This document shows, in pieces, positions 8,911 to 14,930 of a stretch of DNA of 14,930 nt. The stretch is from the NCBI GenBank assembly GCA_000787465.1, contig JSYX01000741.1, positions 1 through 14,930 of the forward strand, in the 5' to 3' direction. The DNA is from Thermomucor indicae-seudaticae (taxonomy: Eukaryota > Mucoromycota > Mucoromycetes > Mucorales > Lichtheimiaceae). The position numbers were made by a program, and so were the translations under genes. A model generated the notes under the pieces. That model was not told the origin of the DNA and did no database searches. It saw nothing but the letters and a program-made list of their open reading frames with translations. How positions within the stretch are numbered: the stretch's first letter is position 1; each line of letters starts with the position of its first letter.

Positions 8911-8996
8911 GTCTTATTCCATGACACATTTCGCTACAAGTCTATGTGTTCTATTGAAGTTTGCAAAGGATATTTATAATTTGATTACAAGACGTT

Positions 8997-9577
8997 CTAT
9001 TTTTGATGCTCAAAATGCAAGGGAATAGTTGAGCAGATTGTTACGCCGGCAAATCGATTCCTGACCTGGATATAGCCGCGGCCACACGCTCTTGTTATTG
9101 GTTTAATCTCCACTAAATAAAAGTGTGAGTTATGGAGCTGAAGAACAATAGGTCTTGTACTTATTGGCTCTGAAAAAGAGGGAACGAAAAGCAGAGATCT
9201 GCCTACTGAATATGTAGCAATCGTGGTGCTAAAGGCATTCGCAGCAAGCAAGGCACAATTGGGGATAGAGAACCAGTACTGAGACTCGCAAGGAGATTGA
9301 CGACTTCTTAATCTTGCAGACAGCTAACTCGTCGACATTTTCCTTGCCCATTAATTCTTCGAAGAATGGTCGCCTTTTGTCCAAGTGCTCCAACATTTGG
9401 GTCTTGATCGTTTTCCAATCGTTTGCGTCACCTTTGAGGGCCATTGCGAGAGCAAGGAATCCACAATTACCATCAGGCAAAACACTTCTAATTCTGCTCG
9501 CTGAATTTCGAGGAATATCCAGGCTAAGCACATCTGTATACTAGAAGTGGTCTTCAGCTCTTGCATCCTTGTCATTC
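8997..9577 (-). pseudogene. OTU-like cysteine protease domain
   Basis: OTU proteases cleave ubiquitin-type isopeptide bonds using a Cys-His pair. The catalytic block VLPDGNCGFLALAMALKG (about 9440-9500) shows the DGNC nucleophile. NDWKTIKTQMLEHL follows. After a one-base frame change near 9285 the domain resumes with YWFSIPNCALLAANAF and ends with QLHNSHFYLVEIKP (about 9097-9140), whose His is the expected catalytic one. No ATG precedes the DGNC block in frame, so translation must come from an upstream exon. That fits a C-terminal domain of the transposase. TAG at 9541-9543 would truncate it. Confidence 0.8.
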
Positions 9578-9626
9578 CTAATTACTACGTTAGTCATGAA
9601 TCTCTTGAATATATGGTGATGCATAC
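9578..9626 (-). other. intron 4 of MULE gene (49 nt)
   Basis: On the minus strand GTATGC to GTAATTAG with GACTAACG before the acceptor. Splicing carries the linker frame (QEAARIW) into the OTU frame, with a TAG eleven codons later. Confidence 0.6.
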
Positions 9627-9960
9627 CAAATGCGAGCTGCTTCTTGACCTATGGCGGTCTTCATCCTTTTTGCAGTATGCTGTTCATGATACTCTAGCGC
9701 ATCCGCTTGGCGTTTTGTTGAGGTATGTCTGCTGGATACCTTTGTTGTGGGTGGTTGCAGTCTTTCGAAATCAATGAAACAGGACTCGTTTATGGCTTGG
9801 TGTTTGGACAGGAGCGTCGCAAGCTGTTGTTGATCTGGATAGGCATATTGTAATGATTCGATACGACTGAGCTCGGTGGCTATTTTGCTTTATATAGTTG
9901 GTTCATTGAACTTATCGACAACGGCGAGTATTAACTCAGTTTCATCTCTATCGATATCAT
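9627..9960 (-). pseudogene. linker exon between transposase and OTU
   Basis: About 110 codons in one frame, broken by a single TAA at 9890-9892. It is charged and Gln-rich (LSRIESLQYAYPDQQQLATL), with RHTSTKRQADALEYHEQHTA further on. No domain is recognised. Its frame agrees with the transposase exon after removal of 9961-10031. Confidence 0.6.
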
Positions 9961-10031
9961 CTGCGAGAACTGGGTTATCATGCGAAGTATGCGTCAGAAG
10001 TATATCGAGTCTGACAAACGTCACTGCTTAC
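9961..10031 (-). other. intron 3 of MULE gene (71 nt), links transposase to linker
   Basis: On the minus strand GTAAGC to TCTCGCAG with CTTCTGACG as a CTGAC branch site. Without splicing the transposase frame ends at a TGA just inside (KSKQ then stop). With splicing the frame continues as NDIDRDETELIL. Confidence 0.65.
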
Positions 10032-10304
10032 TTTTGCAACATGTCTTTGCAGGGACAAGGTGCCATCGAGATGGAACTAAATCCAAAGGGATCGGCCCTT
10101 CTGTCGGTAATTTATGAGCGCAAGGGATACCGTAGTGGACCTCTGTTGCACAGTAGCAATGCGATGTCTTAATGACATTGTGATGAGAAAGCTCGGCTTT
10201 GATTTTGTCAAATGCGAAACGAGATATTTTGAACAGAATTCCTTTAAACGGTCATTATACTCTTTCGGAAGATGTGCGTCGAAACCGAATGTTTCTTTAT
10301 CCAC

Positions 10305-10410
10305 CTACGTTCGATGAGTATCCGTCTATATTAAGTGTCAATGCTAGAAAGAAGAAATGAGTAAGCGGATAACGGGAACTTTTGTCGATCACAATTCTGC
10401 TTCACAATAC
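10305..10410 (-). other. intron 2 of MULE gene (106 nt, acceptor uncertain)
   Basis: Donor GTATTG after NLK. The acceptor GTAG at 10305 keeps the frame (VDKETFGFDAHL). A shorter 67-nt version ending TTCTTTCTAG has a better pyrimidine tract and a CTTAC site, but would run into stops in all frames, so it would require a later mutation. Confidence 0.5.
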
Positions 10411-10585
10411 CTTAAGGTTATAAAACTCGTCCAAATCCTTGAATGCCAGGAACAGGCTACTTGATGCACGTAAGGCTTTTTTGGTTTCTCCGTGCGCACC
10501 TTCTACCCTGTTTGTGCTCGTGTTGCCCAGGTGCTTGAGATCGCTTATGCAGTGCCCAACCCACTTCTCCTTAGTTCTGAGCCTC

Positions 10586-10649
10586 CTAGACGTTTTAGGC
10601 ATTTGACGTTAGCGTATACCTCAAGCCTAGCTATATGTCTGCTTCCTAC
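10586..10649 (-). other. intron 1 of MULE gene (64 nt)
   Basis: GTAGGA to CGTCTAG on the minus strand, with ACGCTAACG 21 nt before the acceptor. Splicing joins RARQYLNM to RLRTKEKWVGH, followed by the conserved HLGNTSTNRVEGAHGETK block. Confidence 0.8.
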
Positions 10650-11911
10650 ATATTAAGGTATTGTCTGGCTCTTTCTGGATTGCTACTTTTACGGATGGCA
10701 TCTTCAAACATTGCAATCGTCTTTTCGAACAATTCGTTACCGGTGACGACGGTATCAAATCCACCTATGGGATTCACAACCGACGTTGCCCACATATAAT
10801 TGATGGCCTTCTCGCATTTTTCGTAGTCGCCTTTCCACGCAAAATACTTTTGCAGATTGTCCTTGAAGTTGCGACGAAGATGAACACGGCACAAAATCTT
10901 ACTTGATTCCGGAAAACAAGTGTCTAGTGCGTTCATCAAGGCAGTTTCACTATCCGTGATGAATATAGCTGGAGAAATTGATTTCTGGTATGGCCAGACA
11001 ACCTCTCTAAGGCATTGCACAAACCAACTGTAGGTCTCGTTTGTCTCTTCAGATAACCAACCCCCAGCAATGCAAAACGTTTTCAACTTCGGAAAGCCAA
11101 CATTGCCTTTTCCAACGACGTTCACAAATGGCATTTTGTGCTTATTTGTCTTATACGTGGCATCAAGAGAACCGACATCCGGACAGCGCTGAGCCATGAC
11201 AATTGGGCTTTCATGGGCGAAGAATAACGAGCGCAAATGGATCTGATTGTCACGCTCTGTTATGGTGTCATAACGAACATAGTACCCATCATCCTGAAGC
11301 GCGTGAATCAAGTTGAACATAGACCTGTCGGGATCATTGTTAAACACCGTCTGCCGTAAGTTCGAGATGTCTTTCGGCGTTGTTCCATGACCCTTCTCTT
11401 TTAGCAATGAGCAAATGACATTATTGCTAGCATGAGCATTGATCATCTGCAATGCCAGCGAGTGTGCCTCTGGATCTAGTCGACGGTTCATGGGGTAGGA
11501 GTGCACGTCCAACGCTAGCGGATGGTTATGCTCCCCTCCATAGATCGAGTACACAATCCACTTGGAGCTTCCGGAACAGACTGGCCGCGCTTTAATAACA
11601 AATGGGCAACCAAAGCGTTGCGAGTTCTTTACTCGCTTTTGTTTCGTCGCCCTTTTAGTCTCGTTACTGGCAGTAACCGCGCCACGCTCGTCAAACACGA
11701 TAGACTCCTTGAGCTTCGTTTTATTCTGCTCGTCTCGAACGCTACGATCTCTGGGTTGTCCGAAATGTCGACAGCCCATCACTAACTCCGCCGTCTTTCC
11801 TTTGTCGCTTCGAATCGTGTAGACCGCAAAACCATCTTCTTTCGCGTACGCTTTGCATGCTTCACGCGTTTCTTCCACGTTCAGATAGCTGGTATTCAAA
11901 AGAGACGACAT
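10650..11911 (-). CDS. MULE transposase, exon 1 (FAR1 domain + DDE core)
   Basis: An intact 420-codon exon from ATG 11911. Residues about 14-130 form a FAR1/WRKY-GCM1-type zinc finger (Cys47 in LVMGCRHF, Cys102 in RFGCPF, His128 and His130 in GEHNHPL), which would bind the TIRs. The MULE DDE (RNase H-fold) domain follows: Asp250 in GSLDATYKTN, Asp320 in FITDSETALMNAL and the CxxH pair in ILCRVHLRRNF (341-344). The third acidic residue should lie in the later part of the domain. Transposases of this type cut at the TIR ends in the nucleus. No stop or frameshift is visible in this exon. Confidence 0.9.
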
Positions 11912-12063
11912 GTAATTAACGTTGGTTTGTTGCGATCAGTTGTGCTTGACGGAAAGAAGCAAGATTTATTATCCAGGGTTACATTATTTAAAATAACAAA
12001 AAGCTAACAACTGGTTATTGTGCTAGGCTGTTTTTTTATAAGAGGATGCATAAGCAGATGAGT
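11912..12063 (-). promoter_or_regulatory. 5' leader between TIR and transposase ATG
   Basis: About 150 bp of AT-rich sequence. In MULEs the promoter usually lies in or next to the TIR. No clear TATA box stands out, although ATTTAAAATAA occurs at about 11987-11997. Confidence 0.3.
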
Positions 12064-12241
12064 ACATGCGTGAAATGTGTGCTTGCATTGGCAGATTGCA
12101 GCGGTTGCATGGAGAGTGAGTGGGTGCAAATTGCCAAGAGAGGCAGGGGGCACTGCTGGTGGGTGCCGTGTGCTTAACACGCGTGACTTTGCTCTTAAGT
12201 GACGTGGGGGGGTGCACGAATGGGAGGACATAGCCGAGCCC
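12064..12241 (-). repeat. right terminal inverted repeat of the MULE
   Basis: Reverse complement partner of 8730-8910, ending CGAGCCC at the element border. It lies about 150 bp upstream of the transposase start, so it probably carries the promoter and the transposase binding site. Confidence 0.9.
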
Positions 12242-12249
12242 GAAAATTG
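12242..12249 (+). repeat. right target-site duplication of the MULE
   Basis: GAAAATTG directly after the element, one base different from the left copy at 8722-8729. Confidence 0.65.
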
Positions 12250-12334
12250 CCTGGAGTCGCGCAGTCACAGCGGCGTTTGAAAAAAAAGATATAAATTTCC
12301 TCGCCTATTCCTTTTTCTTTGGTAGTCTTTTACA

Positions 12335-12375
<41 letters not shown>

Positions 12376-12449
12376 TTGTTTGCTCGCTTGCTTGCTTGTT
12401 TGCTTGCTTGTTTGCTTGTTTGTTTGTTTGCTTGCTTGCTTGCTTGCTT
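12335..12449. repeat. TTGC tetranucleotide microsatellite
   Basis: About 28 units of CTTG/TTGC, interrupted in the middle by TTGT and CTCG variants. The open frames across it (Leu-Ala-Cys or Lys-Gln-Ala-Ser repeats) arise from the repeat and are not genes. Confidence 0.95.
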
Positions 12450-12609
12450 TCTTTTTTTCTCCTGTTAAAAAAGAAAATGAAAAACGCCAGGTTCTCGACA
12501 CAGCTTCCTTCGTTTTTCGTTTTATTTTCCGTGCTATTGATTCAAAGTGTCGTCTCGATTGCGTTTGGAAACTCCAATGGATTAAGCGAAAAAGAAAGGA
12601 CTGAAAGAA

Positions 12610-12721
12610 ATGCAGATCAAAAGTGAAGCAACGCATCAGACAAGAGTCCCGTTGACAACAAAGACCAAGACCAGCTGGATCACCTGCGGTATTGTCGCCC
12701 AGCAAGGTTATATTAGGTGGA
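12610..12721 (-). repeat. right arm of the 111/112-bp inverted repeat
   Basis: Reverse complement of 7222-7332. Read on the minus strand one frame gives PPNITLLGDNTAGDPAGLGL and then CCQRDSCLMRCFTFDLH, which is protein-like but matches no family I know. Beyond FDLH the two arms diverge. Confidence 0.85.
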
Positions 12722-12840
12722 TTAGACACGCTACCAGTTTTCTTCCCGCAAGTCAAAACCTTCAAAAGCCACCTAAATGTATCCCACTGCATTTCTTAAC
12801 GCTTGTTGGCTTGGCTCCATTTCGAGTGATCGCGATTTCA

Positions 12841-13002
12841 TTTCAACTCACTCTGTCTAGGGTCTCAAAGACATCTCCACAGCATCCCAACTTCATTCTG
12901 TCTGGCATCTCAAAAGAAAAAAGTATTGTTCCAACTTCACTTTCCTTGACTGTCCCAAATCAAAATCTTTTGTGTCCCAATTCAGATTGAGTGATGTCTC
13001 AA
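12841..13002. repeat. degenerate ~22-bp tandem array, core TYYCAA
   Basis: Cores TTTCAA 12841, TCTCAA 12863, TCCCAA 12885, TCTCAA 12908, TTCCAA 12929, TCCCAA 12953, TCCCAA 12975, TCTCAA 12997 are spaced 22, 22, 23, 21, 24, 22 and 22 bp. A longer unit of about 45 bp is visible in CTGTCT(A/G)G..(A/G)TCTCAAA(A)G. It looks like an old minisatellite. Confidence 0.6.
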
Positions 13003-13181
13003 CTTCAATGCCAAAACCAGTAACAAGAGCGGTAACAGTGGTAGCAGGATCGATACAGTATCACTGTGGTCAATCCCATTGCGCACCCCATTCCAAGCTT
13101 ATGCATATCTTAGTTTCCAGAATCAGGGGTTCAGACAAAACCCTTAAAATACCTTCTGCCCCAAGCTAAGATCATATCTTC

Positions 13182-13370
13182 TGTTACGAACTAAAATGTT
13201 ACGTTCCTTCCCATTCCAGTTGACAATAGAGACAACGCCTGTGATTAGGAATCTTCATAACAGTATAAATACAGTAGAGATATCGGTCCAATAAAGAACA
13301 TCCATACATTCAGTCTCGCTTATTCTTTTGACTTCATCTTTATTTTCTGGTGTGATATCTCAGACATAGA
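13182..13370 (+). repeat. possible solo LTR-like segment
   Basis: Begins TGTTACGAAC, a start seen in many Ty3-type LTRs, followed by TATAAATACA at about 13263 and AATAAAG at about 13292, the order expected in an LTR. No partner LTR, target duplication or clear end was found, so this is a weak call. Confidence 0.25.
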
Positions 13371-13448
13371 GGCGGCGGCTTGCCCCCACCCACCTCCGTC
13401 CACCTTTTCAAACCAGTCATACTGGATTTACTGGGCTTTTCCGTCTGA

Positions 13449-13720
13449 TTTGCACTGCCTTCGTCATCCTACCTCCCATATCGAGCTGCTCATCTGAATT
13501 GCTTACTCTATGCGAATGACGTGATGTTGATCGGCACGTGGGAGACGAGGCCTTTGCTGCTCGCGAAATGTGAACGACACAGTGGCGCTTTGGCTACCGT
13601 TGGAACCCACGCAAGCATCGTAAGACTCAAGTTAGTCACACAGCAGTATGCAGACACATCCCGCATCCTCGAAGGGTTTTGGCCCTTTGAAAACCTTTTT
13701 ACCGATTGCAAGGTCAGAAT
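13449..13720 (+). pseudogene. LINE reverse-transcriptase relic
   Basis: The frame from 13449 gives AAHLNCLLYANDVMLIGTWE followed by LLLAKCERHSGAL. This is the RT motif C region of a LINE, in which the usual YADD box reads YAND (13509-13520). A one-base frame change near 13588 recovers GYRWNPRK (13592-13615), which follows in such elements. Upstream and downstream RT motifs are not recognisable. Losing one of the two catalytic Asp residues would inactivate polymerisation. It is a short dead fragment. Confidence 0.6.
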
Positions 13721-14930
13721 CCCCCCAACGAGTGAAGCTGTATTTTATCAGGTCTCTGCAGTCTTCAACGCCTGATCTTTCGCAATGGTTCTTCACGGGT
13801 ATAAGGACGAGAGCTTAAGGCCAATCTGATGCCTTGGAAAATGAAGTCGGAATCTTTATAGACATTGGAAGCTAGTTTCGGACGAGTCAGGACAGACACC
13901 TACTGTCGTTGCTTGTTTATGATGGAAGATATGTAAAAAGGGAAACCTGGTCAGTACACATTTACTGCGCGCCAACGTTCTTTATTATTTGCATTAGGTA
14001 TTACTTCTGCTAGCATCGTAAAAACCACTAAAGAATACCTTCACCGTCGAAGCAACTTGCTGTCGAAATGCTGTTGTTATTGATTGACTGGCTGTCACAG
14101 GATGTTTCCTTAGTGACAGAAGTATTCCATCCGATGTGTTCATCGGAGGGTAGTTCGGGGAGTCGACGTGACCATGGAAAAGACTTTTCTCTATATAAAT
14201 AAAGGCACATCCAATTTCAATAAAACAGAACCTTTATTCAGAGTCTTTGACGTCCAGTTTACATTTCTATTGTTTTTCTGTTTGTGCTTTATCTCACTAG
14301 GGCTCCTTAACGGGTCTAGCGGACCTATCGAAGTGGGTTCAAAGCCCTCCCTGACGGCCCCAACCGGGTCAACGATGGACTCGATTCTGTTCGATAATAA
14401 TCGAACCTGTCGTGCCTAATGGGCCCATGGCCCGATAAGGAACACTGCCGTGCATGCGAAAGCAGAAAAAGAGGAACGCGGGTAAGGGAAACTCAAGGGA
14501 ACAAGGATGTTACTTTCTTATGCTTTTAAATGCAGCCGCCATAACACACTCTTAGGCTTTGAAAGCGTAAGACTGAAACGAGTTGCCTGGGATGGTTTTT
14601 GCACGACTTTTCTACAGCTTCCATTGTTTCTCCACAAATTCAGCTGATGTACGAAATTAAGACACTATTGCTAATAGCAGATCATCTTATGGAATGGTTA
14701 GCAGTATCCGACGATATACTGGAATTGTAATAAATTTTTGCGCGACCCCAGGATCCCTCTTGCGTTAATGGGCAGCCGCATTTGCGCTCTAGCAAAAGCA
14801 GATTTTAGCGTAAATTGTCAGAACTGTTTACATTATCTTATGTCCCATTTCGCGCACTTACTGTTTGCGCAAAAGCTCCCGCGCAAAAGGCCACCCCAAG
14901 CAGCACCAAAAAAAACGATGGGAGTTATCA
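13721..14930. other. right end of window, relics and unassigned sequence
   Basis: No gene is supported. A second LTR-like stretch starts TGTCACAGG at 14093 with CTATATAAATAAAG at about 14191 and AATAAAAC at about 14219. Further on lie a 7-bp hairpin (14389-14406) and a cluster of TTTGCGC / GCGCAAA words (14736-14888), including the palindrome TTTGCGCAAA at 14864-14873. Confidence 0.4.
14389..14406. repeat. GTTCGAT-AATA-ATCGAAC hairpin
   Basis: Perfect 7-bp stem with a 4-base loop in a GC-rich patch of about 120 bp that contains several short inverted pairs (GGTC/GACC, GGGCCCATGGCCC). Function unknown. Confidence 0.5.

Larger units (their letters stand above)
8997..11911 (-). pseudogene. MULE transposase-OTU protease fusion gene
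   Basis: Proposed exons: 11911-10650, 10585-10411, 10304-10032, 9960-9627, 9577-8997, about 875 codons. Order: FAR1-type DNA-binding domain, MULE DDE domain, a C-terminal block with THCYC-like and YGIPCAHKL motifs (10100-10150), IPLDLVPSRWHL, a Gln/Lys-rich linker, then an OTU protease. The 71-nt intron at 9961-10031 joins the transposase frame to the linker frame exactly, and the 49-nt intron at 9578-9626 joins the linker to OTU. Damage: a one-base shift near 10220, TAA at 9890-9892, TAG at 9541-9543, and a shift near 9285. I recall plant MULE-derived proteins with this same transposase-OTU order. The fusion is inferred from splicing. Confidence 0.65.
8730..12241 (-). mobile_element. Mutator-like element (MULE), complete with TIRs and TSD
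   Basis: A 3,512-bp element bounded by long inverted repeats beginning GGGCTCG and flanked by an 8-bp near-identical duplication. It carries one minus-strand gene for a transposase with an attached OTU protease. Its two ends are still about 85% alike and exon 1 is intact for 420 codons, so insertion is fairly recent compared with the Helitron. Nonsense codons and two frameshifts in the 3' half suggest this copy is now defective for the full-length protein, although the TIRs could still be mobilised in trans. Confidence 0.85.

Noticed and set aside
12265..12792. Long minus-strand open frame across the TTGC repeat
   Set aside because: The frame is held open by the tetranucleotide repeat (Lys-Gln-Ala-Ser units) and joins the inverted-repeat arm to unrelated sequence. 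No domain or start supports it.
14336..14346. GGTTCAAAGCC, an exact match to a tRNA B box
   Set aside because: No matching acceptor stem, A box or cloverleaf can be formed around it, so a tRNA gene is not supported. A tRNA-derived SINE remains possible but has no further evidence.
1..14930. CRISPR array or prokaryotic operon
   Set aside because: Spacing-regular arrays here lack conserved repeats and spacers, and spliceosomal introns show the DNA is eukaryotic.

Overview
This window looks like a transposon-rich, intron-bearing eukaryotic locus. The most likely host is a fungus, possibly an early-diverging (Mucoromycota-type) one. That placement is inferred from three things: short GT-AG introns of about 50-80 nt with CTAAC / TTAATC-like branch sites, a LINE reverse-transcriptase relic of a style I associate with those fungi, and a near-balanced base composition. 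No bacterial features, rRNA, tRNA or CRISPR were found.

Layout. (a) 1-889: a possible coding fragment on the minus strand, an array of CGCCAA-type motifs at about 22-bp spacing (270-420), and the 5' flank of a Helitron. (b) 890-6196: a decayed autonomous Helitron RepHel gene on the plus strand. It has an RG-rich/AT-hook-like N-terminus, a Cys motif, an HUH/Y2 Rep domain and a PIF1-type helicase, and is interrupted by four recognisable short introns, six nonsense codons and about six frameshifts. (c) 6197-7690: mostly non-coding, with hairpins, a GGGTTT/GGGGG-rich segment and one arm of an inverted repeat. (d) 7691-8619 (minus): a five-exon gene of unknown function, apparently free of stops after splicing. 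(e) 8730-12241: a complete Mutator-like element (MULE) with terminal inverted repeats of about 180 bp and an 8-bp near-identical target duplication. It carries one minus-strand multi-exon gene in which a FAR1-type DNA-binding domain, a MULE DDE transposase, a CxH zinc-knuckle-like tail and an OTU cysteine protease can be spliced into one reading frame. It is lightly damaged, with two nonsense codons and two frameshifts. (f) 12335-13002: a TTGC microsatellite, the second arm of the inverted repeat and a ~22-bp degenerate tandem array. (g) 13003-14930: relics only, namely a LINE RT fragment with an altered YADD box, LTR-like segments and hairpins.

How the parts relate. The MULE inserted 110 bp upstream of the start of the unknown gene, cutting it off from its ancestral 5' flank (now at 12250 onward). 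The 111/112-bp inverted repeat (7222-7332 and 12610-12721) encloses both the unknown gene and the MULE. With the MULE removed, the repeat arms bound a segment of about 2.0 kb holding that gene, so the locus may be a nested transposon. The Helitron to the left is older, judging by its heavier damage.
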